From positions 1 to 64,000 of the forward strand of contig NZ_JACYTR010000009.1 in NCBI RefSeq assembly GCF_014841215.1: a stretch of DNA of 64,000 bases, read 5' to 3'. Every line of letters begins with the position of its first letter. Position 1 is the first letter of the stretch. The DNA is from Pseudomarimonas arenosa. GTDB lineage: Bacteria; Pseudomonadota; Gammaproteobacteria; Xanthomonadales; Xanthomonadaceae. A program made the position numbers and the translations under genes. The notes under the pieces were generated by a model, which did not search any database, was not told where the DNA came from, and saw only the letters and a program-made list of their open reading frames with translations. Shown here piece after piece: positions 43,819 to 53,668 of the stretch.

Positions 43819-44757
43819 ATGAGCAAGATCCTGATCATTGCCGAACACCTCGACGGCAAATTGAACGCGGCCACCGCCAAGTGCGTCAGCGCAGCCCAGG
43901 CCATTGACGGCGCCACGATCGACATCGCCGTGCTGGCGGCCGACCCGGCCAGCGTGGCTGAACAGGCAGCGAAACTCGATGGCGTGGCGCGCGTAGTCAC
44001 GGTTGCCAACCCCGCTAACAGCCACTGCGTGGCCCAGGTCTGGGCACCGCAGATCGCCAAGCTGGCAGAAGGCTATAGCCACGTATTCGGGCCCAGCACC
44101 ACCACCGGCAAGGACCTGATGCCCTGCGTCGCCGCCCTGCTCGGCGTCAATCAGGTCAGCGATGTGATGGCGGTGGATGGCTCGCATGGCTTCAAGCGGC
44201 CGATCTATGCCGGCAATGCCATCATCAGCGTCGAGGCCCCGGCTGGACACCCGGTGGTGGCGACCATTCGTGTCGCCTCGTGGCCGGCAGTCGGCGAAGG
44301 CGGCAGCGCGGCGATTGAGTCGGCGAATGTCGATGTTCAGTTGCCAGGTCACACCAAGTTCGTCGAACTGAAGCAGGGCAAGAGCGATCGCCCCGACCTG
44401 CAGTCAGCTAGCCGCGTGGTTTCCGGTGGTCGCGGCGTCGGTTCGGCGGAGAACTTTGCGGTCATCTACTCGCTGGCCGACAAGATGGGCGCTGGCGTCG
44501 GTGCCTCGCGCGCCGCGGTCGACGCCGGTTACGTGCCGAACGATATGCAGGTGGGGCAGACCGGCAAGATCATTGCGCCGGAACTGTATGTGGCGATCGG
44601 CATTTCCGGCGCCATTCAGCATCTCACCGGTATCAAGGACGCCGGCACCATCGTGGCAATCAACAAGGATCCGGAAGCGCCGATTTTCGAAGTCGCCGAT
44701 ATCGGTCTGGTGGGCGATCTGTTCACCCTGGTACCGGAACTCGAAAAGGCGCTTTGA
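43819..44757 (+). CDS. etfA: Electron transfer flavoprotein, alpha subunit
   Basis: The product is 312 residues. The ATG at 43819 has an AAAGGA site; an in-frame ATG at 43786 would lie in the spacer hairpin. The N-terminal domain begins MSKILIIAEHLDGKLN. The C-terminal FAD-binding domain has VVSGGRGVGS, GASRAAVDAGYVPNDMQVGQTGKII, YVAIGISGAIQHLTGIK and NKDPEAPIFEVADIGLVGDL. It carries the redox FAD of the ETF heterodimer. A terminator follows. Confidence 0.97.
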   Translation: MSKILIIAEHLDGKLNAATAKCVSAAQAIDGATIDIAVLAADPASVAEQAAKLDGVARVVTVANPANSHCVAQVWAPQIAKLAEGYSHVFGPSTTTGKDLMPCVAALLGVNQVSDVMAVDGSHGFKRPIYAGNAIISVEAPAGHPVVATIRVASWPAVGEGGSAAIESANVDVQLPGHTKFVELKQGKSDRPDLQSASRVVSGGRGVGSAENFAVIYSLADKMGAGVGASRAAVDAGYVPNDMQVGQTGKIIAPELYVAIGISGAIQHLTGIKDAGTIVAINKDPEAPIFEVADIGLVGDLFTLVPELEKAL

Positions 44758-44779
44758 GCCCAAACAACAATGGGTCACG

Positions 44780-44800
44780 CCGCCGCCCGCTGGGCGGCGG
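44780..44800 (+). terminator. Rho-independent-type terminator after etfBA
   Basis: CCGCCGCCC-GCT-GGGCGGCGG is a perfect 9-bp GC stem with a 3-nt loop, followed by TCTCGTTTG. It lies 22 bp behind the etfA stop and 44 bp before glmS. Confidence 0.8.
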
Positions 44801-44843
44801 TCTCGTTTGAACAGTCGGCCGTTGGCCGCAAGGAAGCAAGATC

Positions 44844-46670
44844 ATGTGCGGAATCGTGGGAATCACTGCCGGTCGCGATGTCAGTCGCGATCTGATCGCC
44901 GGCCTCAAGGCCCTGGAATATCGCGGCTACGATTCCGCCGGTCTGGCGATCATCGCCGAACACGGCATGGATCGCCGCCGCGCCAAGGGCAAGGTGCGTG
45001 ATCTGCAGGAGCGCCTGGAACAGCAGCCATTGGCCGGTCCGATTGGCATCGCCCACACCCGCTGGGCGACGCATGGCGTTCCGAGCGAGGTCAATGCGCA
45101 TCCGCACGTGTCGGGCGATGGCCTGTCGGTGGTGCACAACGGCATCATCGAGAATCATGACGAGCTGCGCGCCGAACTGAAGACTGTTGGCTTCGAGTTT
45201 CACTCGCAGACCGACACCGAGGTAATCGCCCACCTGATCGAGCACTATCTCAACGCCGGCGATGACCTGCTCAAGGCGGTACAGCGCGCCACCCAGCGCC
45301 TGCACGGCGCCTATGCCATCGTCGCCATGAGCAAGCGTGAACCCGAGCGCCTGGTCGGCGCACGGCGCGGCTCTCCATTGGTGCTGGGCCTGAGTGATGA
45401 CGAGAACTATCTGGCCTCGGATATCCATGCCCTGTTGCCGCTGACCCGCCGCTTTGTCTACTTGGCCGAAGGCGATGTCGTCACCATCCAAAGTGACGGT
45501 GTGCAGGTGTTCGACGCGGACGGCGTTGCAGTGGAGCGGCCGGTTAAGGAATCGAGCTTCAGTCTGGACGCGGTCGAGCGCGGTGAATACCGCCACTACA
45601 TGCTGAAAGAGATTCACGAGCAGCCGCAGTCGGTGGCCGACACTCTAGAGGGCCGTATTGCCAACGGCAAGGTGATGCCGGGCATTTTCGGCAGCGGTGC
45701 CGACGAGCTGCTGGCCAAGGTCAGGCAGGTGCAGATCATCGCCTGCGGCACCAGCTTCCATGCTGGTCTGGTGGCGCGCTATTGGATTGAGGCCCTGGCC
45801 GGCATTCCCTGTCACGCCGAGATCGCCAGCGAGTTTCGCTATCGCCAACCGGTGGTGGCCGACGACACCCTGTTCGTCACTATCTCGCAATCCGGCGAAA
45901 CCGCCGACACCCTGGCCGCCCTACGCATGGCCAAGGAGCGCTCGTATCTCGCCCGGCTGGCGGTGTGCAATGTGCCGGAATCGTCCCTGGTGCGGGAATC
46001 CGACATGGTGCTGATGACCCGGGCCGGCCCTGAGATCGGCGTCGCCTCGACCAAGGCCTTCAGCACCCAGCTCACCGCTTTGGCCTTACTGGCGGTGCAG
46101 TTGGCCAAAACACGGGGTTTGAGCGAAGAGCGGCACGCCCGCTGCGTGGCCGATCTGGAATCACTGCCGGGCCTGATCCGCGAAGCGTTGGAACTGAACG
46201 ACGCTATCAAGCAAATGGCTGAGTCCTTTGTCGACAAGCAGCACGCGCTGTTCCTCGGCCGCGGCACGCACTTCCCGATCGCCCTGGAAGGCGCGCTCAA
46301 GCTGAAGGAAATCTCCTACATCCATGCCGAAGGCTACCCAGCCGGCGAACTGAAGCACGGCCCGCTGGCCCTGGTCGATGAGACCATGCCGGTGGTGGCG
46401 GTGGCGCCCAACGATGCCCTGCTCGACAAGCTGAAATCGAACATGGAAGAAGTCCGCGCCCGCGGCGGCCAGCTGTTCCTGTTCGTCGATCGCAGCATCC
46501 GCCACGGCATGGGCGAAGGCCATGTGTTGGAGCTGCCGCCCTGCGGCGAAATCGCCGCCCCAGTGGTGTTCAACGTACCGCTGCAACTGCTGGCCTACCA
46601 TGTCGCCGTGTTGCGCGGCACCGATGTCGATCAGCCGCGCAACCTGGCCAAATCGGTGACGGTGGAGTAA
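44844..46670 (+). CDS. glmS: Glutamine:fructose-6-phosphate aminotransferase (isomerising)
   Basis: The product has 608 residues, the usual GlmS length. Cys2 of MCGIVGITAG is the N-terminal glutaminase nucleophile after Met removal, and ALEYRGYDSAG and HTRWATHG belong to the same domain. Two SIS domains follow (~290-430 and ~460-600; ACGTSFHA, SQSGETADTLAAL, FLGRGTHFPIALEGALKLKEISYIHAE) and the C-terminus is AKSVTVE. It makes glucosamine-6-phosphate for peptidoglycan and LPS. I see no glmS ribozyme upstream, as expected outside Firmicutes. Confidence 0.98.
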   Translation: MCGIVGITAGRDVSRDLIAGLKALEYRGYDSAGLAIIAEHGMDRRRAKGKVRDLQERLEQQPLAGPIGIAHTRWATHGVPSEVNAHPHVSGDGLSVVHNGIIENHDELRAELKTVGFEFHSQTDTEVIAHLIEHYLNAGDDLLKAVQRATQRLHGAYAIVAMSKREPERLVGARRGSPLVLGLSDDENYLASDIHALLPLTRRFVYLAEGDVVTIQSDGVQVFDADGVAVERPVKESSFSLDAVERGEYRHYMLKEIHEQPQSVADTLEGRIANGKVMPGIFGSGADELLAKVRQVQIIACGTSFHAGLVARYWIEALAGIPCHAEIASEFRYRQPVVADDTLFVTISQSGETADTLAALRMAKERSYLARLAVCNVPESSLVRESDMVLMTRAGPEIGVASTKAFSTQLTALALLAVQLAKTRGLSEERHARCVADLESLPGLIREALELNDAIKQMAESFVDKQHALFLGRGTHFPIALEGALKLKEISYIHAEGYPAGELKHGPLALVDETMPVVAVAPNDALLDKLKSNMEEVRARGGQLFLFVDRSIRHGMGEGHVLELPPCGEIAAPVVFNVPLQLLAYHVAVLRGTDVDQPRNLAKSVTVE

Positions 46671-47105
46671 GAGCGCCACTCATCGCCCAGGAGAGTTGTA
46701 GCTAGGGAGCAATGTCCTTCCCTTTAAGGAATAAACTCGTTTCCTGACTGCGCATTTCGGGAGCGGTGCGCAGCCCATCCGGCCGCTTGCTCACTTTGTT
46801 CGCTGCTCTTGATTGAGCGACTCAGTTCGGCGAGGAGCGGACCGTCAGGGCTGTTCCCTTCTCCCTGTGGGAGAAGGTGCCCGAAGGGCCGATGAGGGTA
46901 CGATTACGCCGTGGGTGTGGTTGCAAACAAACGTTGACGACACCCGGCCGCTTCGTGTCGCCGCCACGCTGGCTGAGCTTGTCGAAGCCAGCCGACTCAG
47001 CATTGCAACCTCAATGCTCGCGTGGGCACGTTCAGGGCTCGCTTCGGTGCGGCACCCGACAAGCTCAGGGTGCGTCAAGGCGATTCCATCTAGCCCGGAT
47101 ACTTC
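46671..47105. other. Intergenic repeat region between glmS and cysNC
   Basis: This 435-bp gap between convergent genes carries a hairpin (46857-46877, CCTTCTCCC-TGT-GGGAGAAGG), then a reversed copy of the REP-like unit of 41805-42507 (46911-47089), then TAGCCCGGATACTTCCT (47091-47107), a variant of the terminal motif of the inverted-repeat element. That motif runs into the TAG stop of cysNC. No gene is visible. Confidence 0.75.
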
Positions 47106-48983
47106 CTAACTGAGTTGACCGATCACCGCCTGCGCCAGCTCGGTCACGCTGCGGCCGCCGGTCTGCAAATGCAGCTCGGGTTGCTCCGGCACCTCATACG
47201 GCGCGCTGATGCCAGTGAAATTGGGGATCTGGCCGGCGCGGGCCTTGGCGTACAGGCCCTTGATGTCGCGCCGTTCGCATTCTTCCAACGGGGTGTCGAC
47301 GAAGATCTCGAAGAATTCACCCGGCGCCATCAGTTCGCGGGCCATTTGCCGCTCGCTGCGGTAGGGTGAGATGAAGCTGACCAGCACGATCAGGCCGGCA
47401 TCAGCCATCAGTTTGGCCACTTCGGCGACGCGGCGGATGTTCTCCACTCGATCGGCATCGGTAAAGCCAAGGTCGCGGTTAAGGCCATGGCGTACGTTGT
47501 CGCCGTCGAGCAGGTAGGTGTGGTGGCCCGAGGCGTGCAGTCGACGTTCGACCTCGTTGGCGATGGTCGATTTGCCCGAGCCGGACAGGCCGGTGAACCA
47601 CAGAACCTTGGGCGATTGCCCCTTCAGTGCGGCGCGGGCCGCTTTGTTGACGTCGGTGGCCTGCCAATGCAGATTGCTGGCCCGGCGCAGGGCAAAGTCG
47701 ATCACCCCGGCGCCGACCGTGGCATGGGTTTGCCGGTCGATCAGCACGAAGGCGCCGAGCGCGCGGTTTTCGGCGTAGGGCTGAAAGGCGATGGCGCGAT
47801 CCAGGCTGAGATTGACCACTGCCACCTCGTTCAACTCCAGCCGTTTCGCGGCCAGGGCCTCCTGGGTATTGACGTCGATTCGATGCTTGATCTCGGTGAC
47901 CTGGGCAGCGGCCTGGCTGCTGCCCAGCCTTAACCAGTAGCTGCGTCCGGGGAGCAGGGATTGGTGGTCGAGCCAGAGCAGATGGGCGGCGAACTGGTCG
48001 GCCACTTCCGGCGGATCATTGCTGGCGGCCAGCACGTCACCGCGGCTGATATCGAGTTCGTCGTTCAGGCTGAGGGTGATCGACTGCCCGGCCACCGCGT
48101 GCTCGGCTTCGCGCTGACCGATCAGGATCTGCTTGACGGTCGAGCGCCGGCCCGAAGGCAGGGTGACCACCGAATCCCCCAGGCGCACGATGCCGTTCGC
48201 CAGGGTGCCGGTAAAGCCGCGGAAATCCTGATTCGGGCGATTCACCCACTGCACCGGCAGGCGGAACCCGCTATTGCTTTCTTGAACCTGGAGTTCCACC
48301 TGCTCCAGCCAGGGCAGCAAGGCTGGGCCGGAATACCAGGGCATGCGCTCGCTGCGGGTGATCACGTTGTCACCTTGCAGCGCCGACAGCGGAATCGCCG
48401 TGACCCGCGGCAATCCGAGAGCGCTGGCCAGTTCCTGGTAGTCATGCAGGATGGCAGTGAACACACGCTCGTCGAAATCGACCAGATCCATCTTGTTGAT
48501 CGCCAGCACGATCTCGCGTACCCCGAACAGGGCGCAGATCCAGCTGTGGCGGCGAGTCTGGGTCAGCAGGCCCTTGCGCGCGTCGACCAGCACCACGGCC
48601 AGATCGGCGGTCGAGGCGCCGGTGGCCATATTGCGGGTGTACTGCTCGTGGCCCGGGCAGTCGGCGACGATGAAGCTGCGCCGGTCGGTGGCGAAGTAAC
48701 GGTAGGCGACATCGATGGTGATGCCCTGCTCGCGCTCGGCATCCAGGCCATCGACCAACAGCGCATAGTCGAGTTCACCGTTCTGGGTACCGAATTTCTG
48801 GCTGTCGCGATCCAGCACCCCAAGTTGATCTTCCAGCAACTGCTTGCTGTCGTAGAGCAGGCGGCCGATCAGGGTGCTCTTGCCATCGTCGACGCTGCCG
48901 CAGGTGATGAAGCGCAGCCGCGATTTGTTTTCGTGGGCCTGGAGGAAATCGGCGATGGTGGTGGGTGGCTGCATGTCGTTCAT
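47106..48983 (-). CDS. cysNC: Bifunctional sulfate adenylyltransferase subunit 1 / adenylylsulfate kinase
   Basis: The 625-residue product is a fusion of CysN and CysC. CysN GTPase motifs: [10 protein letters not shown] (~29), DCPGHEQY (~108) and NKMD (~165), then EF-Tu-like barrels to about 440. The APS kinase follows with its P-loop [10 protein letters not shown] (~463), DGDNVRHGL, and [13 protein letters not shown]. It activates sulfate to APS with CysD and then phosphorylates it to PAPS. The start ATG at 48983 is inside the first bases of a duplicated spacer. cysD lies upstream on the same strand. Confidence 0.96.
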   Translation of the reverse strand: MNDMQPPTTIADFLQAHENKSRLRFITCGSVDDGKSTLIGRLLYDSKQLLEDQLGVLDRDSQKFGTQNGELDYALLVDGLDAEREQGITIDVAYRYFATDRRSFIVADCPGHEQYTRNMATGASTADLAVVLVDARKGLLTQTRRHSWICALFGVREIVLAINKMDLVDFDERVFTAILHDYQELASALGLPRVTAIPLSALQGDNVITRSERMPWYSGPALLPWLEQVELQVQESNSGFRLPVQWVNRPNQDFRGFTGTLANGIVRLGDSVVTLPSGRRSTVKQILIGQREAEHAVAGQSITLSLNDELDISRGDVLAASNDPPEVADQFAAHLLWLDHQSLLPGRSYWLRLGSSQAAAQVTEIKHRIDVNTQEALAAKRLELNEVAVVNLSLDRAIAFQPYAENRALGAFVLIDRQTHATVGAGVIDFALRRASNLHWQATDVNKAARAALKGQSPKVLWFTGLSGSGKSTIANEVERRLHASGHHTYLLDGDNVRHGLNRDLGFTDADRVENIRRVAEVAKLMADAGLIVLVSFISPYRSERQMARELMAPGEFFEIFVDTPLEECERRDIKGLYAKARAGQIPNFTGISAPYEVPEQPELHLQTGGRSVTELAQAVIGQLS

Positions 48984-49335
48984 CGAATCGCTCTCGACTC
49001 CAGCGCGGCGGAGAGTAATGAGGCCGCGATGGTGGGCGACACGCCCACCCTACGATGGCCTGCAGCCGTGACGGTGGGCGACACGCCCACCTTACGATGG
49101 TCGCTAAAAACGGCGATCGCGGGACCCGCTTCTACGAATCCCGAATCCCGAATCTCGAATCCCGGCTCCATCAGCATATCGTTCATCGAATCGCTCTCGA
49201 CCTCAGCGCAGCGGAGAGTAATGAGGCCGCGACGGTGGGCGACACGCCCACCCTACGATGGCCGCTAAGAACGGCGATCGCGGGACCCGCTTCTACGAAT
49301 CCCGAATCCCCAATCTCGAATCCCGGCTTCATCAG
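48981..49335. repeat. Tandemly duplicated cysD-cysNC spacer with hairpins
   Basis: Unit A (48981-49183) and unit B (49184-49335) both begin CATCGAATCGCTCTCGAC and share GGAGAGTAATGAGGCCGCGA and CGGCGATCGCGGGACCCGC. They end with CATCAG. Unit A carries the cysNC start, unit B the cysD stop. GGTGGGCG-ACA-CGCCCACC hairpins occur at 49031-49049 and 49073-49091 (unit A) and 49234-49252 (unit B). Thus a ~150-bp spacer was duplicated, and a ~40-bp hairpin step was duplicated again in unit A. Confidence 0.8.
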
Positions 49336-50237
49336 AAATACCCTTCCTGTTTTTTCTTTTCCATCGAGGCGGTCGGGTCGTGATCGATTACTCGGCCCTG
49401 GCGCTCGGAGGTGCGGGCGGCCACGATCTCCTGAACTACCTGTTCCAGTGTCTCGGCATCGGATTCGATGCCGCCGGTCAAGGGATAACAGCCGAGGGTG
49501 CGAAAGCGCACCTTCTTGATCGCCGGGGTTTCACCCTCGGCCAGCGGCATGCGTTCGTCATCGACCATGATCAGCACACCATCGCGTTCCACCACCTGAC
49601 GCTCGCGAGCAAAGTACAGCGGCGGCAGGGGGATGTTCTCGCGCAAGATGTACAGCCAGATGTCGAGTTCGGTCCAGTTCGAGATCGGAAAGGCACGCAC
49701 GCTTTCGCCGCGGTGGATCTTGGTGTTGTAGAGGTTCCACAGTTCAGGCCGCTGGTTCTTCGGATCCCACCGATGCTGCGCGGTGCGGAAGCTGAAGATG
49801 CGTTCCTTGGCGCGTGATTTCTCCTCATCGCGACGCGCGCCGCCGATGGCACAGTCGTAGCGTCCGGCCTCCAGCGCCTGGCGCAGGCCCTGGGTGCGCA
49901 TCACATCGGTATGCACGGTGGCGCCGTGGATAAACGGATTGATGCCCTGGGCCAGGCCGTCCTGATTGATATGCACCCGCAGTTCCACGCCGCAGCGCTC
50001 GGGCACCAAGTCACGAAAGGCGTAGGTCTCGCGAAACTCGAACGTGCTGTCGATATGCAGCAGTGGGATCGGCGGTTTGGCCGGATGGAAGGCCTTCTGC
50101 ATCAGATGCAGCAGGACAGTGCTGTCCTTGCCGATCGAATACAGCAGCACCGGGTTGCGAAACTCGGCGGCGACCTCGCGCAGGATGTGGATCGACTCGG
50201 CTTCCAGCCGATCGAGGTGAGACAACGCAGCAGTCAT
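49332..50237 (-). CDS. cysD: Sulfate adenylyltransferase subunit 2
   Basis: The product has 301 residues, normal for CysD. It has the PP-loop-type [13 protein letters not shown] (~37), [46 protein letters not shown] and the C-terminal EKKKQEGYF. It makes APS from ATP and sulfate, driven by the CysN GTPase. It is upstream of cysNC with the duplicated spacer between them; co-transcription is likely if the hairpins do not stop it. Confidence 0.97.
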   Translation of the reverse strand: MTAALSHLDRLEAESIHILREVAAEFRNPVLLYSIGKDSTVLLHLMQKAFHPAKPPIPLLHIDSTFEFRETYAFRDLVPERCGVELRVHINQDGLAQGINPFIHGATVHTDVMRTQGLRQALEAGRYDCAIGGARRDEEKSRAKERIFSFRTAQHRWDPKNQRPELWNLYNTKIHRGESVRAFPISNWTELDIWLYILRENIPLPPLYFARERQVVERDGVLIMVDDERMPLAEGETPAIKKVRFRTLGCYPLTGGIESDAETLEQVVQEIVAARTSERQGRVIDHDPTASMEKKKQEGYF

Positions 50238-50327
50238 GGACTCATGGGACCCGAATTCAGGGCGACAGTGTGCGCATGCCGGCCGGTGCTGACAATGCCG
50301 CGGCAGGCATGAGGTTGGCTTGATCGG

Positions 50328-51233
50328 TTATGAGGATTGCCGAACCGGCATGGCCTCGGCTGCCTGCACCGCCTCGTACACCAGCTTTACCAGCCGTTCG
50401 GCGGCGTCTTCGCTGTGCTCGAAGAATAGCGAGGGCTCGACCAGCTCCAGCTCCAGCAGACGCGGCCCCTCGGTGCTGGGCAGCAGATCCACCCGGGCAT
50501 ACAACGGCAGCTCAGGCAGCGCTTTGATCACCGCATCGGCCACCGCATGCTCGGCAGGACTGGCAATCCGCGGCTGAATATCTTCGGCAAGGAACAGATC
50601 ATCCGAGGCGGACGTGCTGAGCTTCAGCAGTGGGCCTTTGCGAATTGCATGGCTGTAGCGCCCACCCAGATAGATCAGTGCGGTTTCTCCCACTTCGTCG
50701 ACCTTGCCGAGGTAGGGCTGCAGCATGATCGATTCAGCGCGCGCCAGCAGCCGATTGGCATGGGCCAGGGCAGCGTCCATCTGCTGCCGTTGAAATCGTT
50801 GAGCATCGCGCGAGCCGGCCCCGACGCAGGGCTTGATGACGAACTCGCTGGCGTTGCCGAGCAGGGTCAGGGCCTCAGCGTCGATCGTGCCCTGAGCGGG
50901 CTCGAAGTAGTGAGTTTCGATCACCGGCGCGCCTTTGCCGGCCAGCTCGCCAAGATAGTGTTTGTCGATGTTCCAGCGAATCGTCGGTAAGGGATTCAAT
51001 AACAGACTGCATTGGTCGATCCGCTCGCACCAGCTCAAGAAGCGCTGCAGATGCTGGGTGTAGTCCCAGGTCGAGCGCAGCAGGACAGCGTCAAAGCGCG
51101 ACCATTCGACGGTTGGGTCGTCCCAGGCCAGCGCCTCGGCCGGCACCCCCGCTTCGCGAAATGCGCGCAGCAGTGGCGCTAGATCGTCATCGCGGGCGTA
51201 GGCGGCGATAGCGGTGGCCAGGGCGATACGCAT
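50328..51233 (-). CDS. ATP-grasp ligase-like protein (RimK/DcsG-like)
   Basis: The product has 301 residues. The N-terminal domain contains the family segment DAVLLRSTWDYTQHLQRFLSWCERI. The ATP-grasp core has FVIKPCVGAGSRDAQRF (~157) and ALIYLGGRYSHAIRKGP, and the metal-binding end LLELELVEPSLFF (~275). It resembles COG0189/DcsG-type carboxylate-amine ligases. The ATG at 51233 shares one base with the stop of rmlD (TGATG), so it is the last gene of the rhamnose operon. Its substrates are unknown. Confidence 0.82.
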   Translation of the reverse strand: MRIALATAIAAYARDDDLAPLLRAFREAGVPAEALAWDDPTVEWSRFDAVLLRSTWDYTQHLQRFLSWCERIDQCSLLLNPLPTIRWNIDKHYLGELAGKGAPVIETHYFEPAQGTIDAEALTLLGNASEFVIKPCVGAGSRDAQRFQRQQMDAALAHANRLLARAESIMLQPYLGKVDEVGETALIYLGGRYSHAIRKGPLLKLSTSASDDLFLAEDIQPRIASPAEHAVADAVIKALPELPLYARVDLLPSTEGPRLLELELVEPSLFFEHSEDAAERLVKLVYEAVQAAEAMPVRQSS

Positions 51234-52153
51234 CAGCGGGCCACCGTGCACAATTCGTCGATCACCTGCGACAGGCCGATCCGCCAATCGGGCAGGGCAA
51301 GGCCATGTACATCGGTCAGCTTGCGGTTATCCAGTACCGAATAGGCTGGGCGGCGTGCCGGGGTCGGGTAGTCGCTGCTGGCAATGGCTTGGACCTTCGG
51401 TGCACGCTCGATCATTCCGGCCTGTTGCGCCTGCCTGAAAATGGCCTCGGCAAAGCCATGCCAGCTGGTCTGGCCTGCATGCGTACAGTGAAAGGTGCCG
51501 AGTTCATCTGCGCCGAACTGAGCGGACCTGGCCAACAGCACGGCCGATATCGAGGCCAGCCCGCGGGCAGTGGTGGGTGTGCCGATCTGGTCGGACACCA
51601 CCCGCAGTTCGTCACGCTCGCGACCCACTCGCAGCATGGTCAGCAGGAAGTTGGCGAAGCGTGCCGAATACACCCAGGCTGTGCGCAGGATCAGATGGCG
51701 GCATTCGCTGGCGCGAATCGCCTCTTCGCCAGCCAGTTTGCTGGCGCCGTAGACGCCGAGTGGCCCGGTGACGCTCTCTTCCCGCCAGGGCCGGCCGGCA
51801 TTGCCGGGAAACACATAGTCAGTCGAGTAGTGCAGCAGCAGGGCGTTGTGCTGACGGCACCAGGCCGCCAGGGTCGCCGGTGCCACGGCATTGATGCCAT
51901 GCGCCAGATCAGCCTCGGATTCGGCCTTGTCGACTGCCGTGTAGGCGGCCGGATTCACCACCACCTGCGGCTTGATTTCGTCCAGGACCTGGCGGATGGC
52001 GGTTGGCTTGCTGAGGTCGAGCGGAAGGCAGGGTTGGCCACCGGGCAGTCGACCGCTCAGTGTGGCGCAATGCAGTTCGCCGAGCGGCGCCAGACTGCGC
52101 GCCAGCTCAAAACCGAGTTGGCCATCGACACCGGTAAGGAGGATCTTGGTCAT
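51233..52153 (-). CDS. rfbD: dTDP-4-dehydrorhamnose reductase
   Basis: The 306-residue product is an SDR-type reductase: KILLTGVDGQLGFEL is the NADPH loop, VVNPAAYTAVDKAE and YSTDYVFPG are family marks, and YGASKLAGE has the Tyr-x3-Lys pair. It makes dTDP-L-rhamnose from the 4-keto intermediate. The order rfbB-A-C-D matches Xanthomonas rmlBACD. A 76-bp gap (52154-52229) separates it from rfbC. Confidence 0.95.
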   Translation of the reverse strand: MTKILLTGVDGQLGFELARSLAPLGELHCATLSGRLPGGQPCLPLDLSKPTAIRQVLDEIKPQVVVNPAAYTAVDKAESEADLAHGINAVAPATLAAWCRQHNALLLHYSTDYVFPGNAGRPWREESVTGPLGVYGASKLAGEEAIRASECRHLILRTAWVYSARFANFLLTMLRVGRERDELRVVSDQIGTPTTARGLASISAVLLARSAQFGADELGTFHCTHAGQTSWHGFAEAIFRQAQQAGMIERAPKVQAIASSDYPTPARRPAYSVLDNRKLTDVHGLALPDWRIGLSQVIDELCTVAR

Positions 52154-52229
52154 TGGGTGACGTCATGTGTTGAGGAGCTGGTGGCGTTTCCCACTGTGCG
52201 CCGGGATGACAGCACGGTTGCAAAGCGCA

Positions 52230-52784
52230 TTACGCAAACACCGGCAACGCATCCACCGCCACTTCATTCAAGCGCGGCGCCTGCTCGTCTTTGGCCGACA
52301 GTGAGGGCTTGGCCAGCGGCCAGTCGATGGCCAGATCCGGATCATTCCAGCGTACGCCCTTGTCGGCCGGGCCATCGTAGGGCGTGCTGCAGAAATAGTG
52401 GAACAGCGCATGCTGCGAGGTCACCACGAAGCCATGGGCAAAGCCGGGTGGAATCCAGAACTGGCGCTGGTTCTCGGCGCTGAGCACCACGGCGGTCCAC
52501 TGGCCGAAGCTCGGCGAGCCGCGGCGGATATCCACCGCTACGTCGTACACCTCGCCTTCGAGCACCGAGACCAGCTTGCCCTGCGGATTGGGCAACTGGT
52601 AGTGCAGGCCGCGCAGCACGCCGTGGCTGGAGCGCGACAGATTGGCCTGCACGGCGTCCATGACGATGCCGTGCTCGGCGTAGCGGGCCTGGTTCCATTG
52701 TTCGTAAAAAAAACCACGCGGGTCGCCGAACACCTTCGGTTCGATCACCAGGCAGCCGGGCAGTTTGGTTTCGATTACACGCAT
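52230..52784 (-). CDS. rfbC: dTDP-4-dehydrorhamnose 3,5-epimerase
   Basis: The product has 184 residues. Family blocks: GDPRGFFYEQWN, QANLSRSSHGVLRGLHYQ (catalytic His of the cupin), GEVYDVAVDIRRGSPSFGQW, FWIPPGFAHGFVV. It epimerises C3 and C5 of dTDP-4-keto-6-deoxyglucose. Its ATG shares one base with the TGA of rfbA (TGATG). Confidence 0.97.
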   Translation of the reverse strand: MRVIETKLPGCLVIEPKVFGDPRGFFYEQWNQARYAEHGIVMDAVQANLSRSSHGVLRGLHYQLPNPQGKLVSVLEGEVYDVAVDIRRGSPSFGQWTAVVLSAENQRQFWIPPGFAHGFVVTSQHALFHYFCSTPYDGPADKGVRWNDPDLAIDWPLAKPSLSAKDEQAPRLNEVAVDALPVFA

Positions 52785-53668
52785 CAGTTCACCCGGCCCT
52801 GGCGCAGAATCTGCAGCAGGTACTGGCCGTAGCCATTCTTCACTAGTGGTTTCGCCAGGGCTTCGAGCTGGGCGGCGTCGATCCAGCCATTGATAAAGGC
52901 GATCTCCTCCGGGCAGCAGACCCGCAGCCCCTGCCGGGCCTCGATCGTCTCGATGAAATTGGCCGCCTGCAGCAAGGACTCATGAGTGCCGGTATCCAGC
53001 CAGGCGTAACCACGGCCGAGCTTTTCCAAGCGCAGCGAGCCTTCTTCCAGATAGCAGCGGTTGAGGTCGGTGATCTCGAGTTCGCCGCGAGCCGAAGGTT
53101 TCAGCGTGCGGGCAAATTCGCTGGCCCGGCCGTCGTAGAAGTACAGCCCGGTAACGGCGTAGTTCGACTTCGGTTGGCTCGGCTTTTCGTCCAGCCCGAT
53201 CACCGTGCCCTTGCTGTCGAATTCGGCCACGCCATAGCGCTCCGGATCCTTTACCCAGTAGCCAAATACGGTGGCGCCGGTGACATGGGTGGCGGCGCGG
53301 CGCAGCTGTTCGGAAAAGCCATGGCCGTAGAAAATATTGTCGCCCAGCACCAAACAGCTGGGTTCACCACCGACGAATTCCTCACCGATCAGATAGGCCT
53401 GGGCCAGACCGTCGGGGCTGGGTTGCACCGCGTACTCGATGCGCAGCCCCCATTGCGAGCCATCGCCGAGCAGGGACTGGAACAGATGTTGTTCGTGTGG
53501 GGTATTGATGATCAGGATGTCGCGGATACCGGCCAGCATCAGGGTGCTGAGCGGGTAGTAGATCATCGGCTTGTCGTAGATCGGCAGCAGTTGCTTGCTG
53601 ATCGTCTGGGTGATCGGATACAGCCGGGTGCCGGAACCGCCGGCCAGGATAATGCCCTTCGGAATCAC
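52784..53668 (-). CDS. rfbA: Glucose-1-phosphate thymidylyltransferase
   Basis: The product has 294 residues. The GTG at 53668 is the start: it is preceded by GGGAGA, overlaps the rfbB stop by 4 nt (GTGA) and gives the normal N-terminus [16 protein letters not shown]. Further marks are [23 protein letters not shown] (written in part: DKPMIYYPL), [10 protein letters not shown] and [10 protein letters not shown]. It forms dTDP-glucose, the first step to dTDP-L-rhamnose. Confidence 0.97.
   Translation of the reverse strand: MIPKGIILAGGSGTRLYPITQTISKQLLPIYDKPMIYYPLSTLMLAGIRDILIINTPHEQHLFQSLLGDGSQWGLRIEYAVQPSPDGLAQAYLIGEEFVGGEPSCLVLGDNIFYGHGFSEQLRRAATHVTGATVFGYWVKDPERYGVAEFDSKGTVIGLDEKPSQPKSNYAVTGLYFYDGRASEFARTLKPSARGELEITDLNRCYLEEGSLRLEKLGRGYAWLDTGTHESLLQAANFIETIEARQGLRVCCPEEIAFINGWIDAAQLEALAKPLVKNGYGQYLLQILRQGRVN

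Noticed and set aside
44756-44843. glmS ribozyme or riboswitch before glmS
   Set aside because: The 86-bp gap is mostly the etfBA terminator; there is no room or recognisable core for the ribozyme, which is mainly a Firmicutes feature.
47961-49268. Plus-strand frame of 435 codons opposite cysNC
   Set aside because: Antisense of a clear EF-Tu-like GTPase; the C-terminal part is only the duplicated spacer translated.
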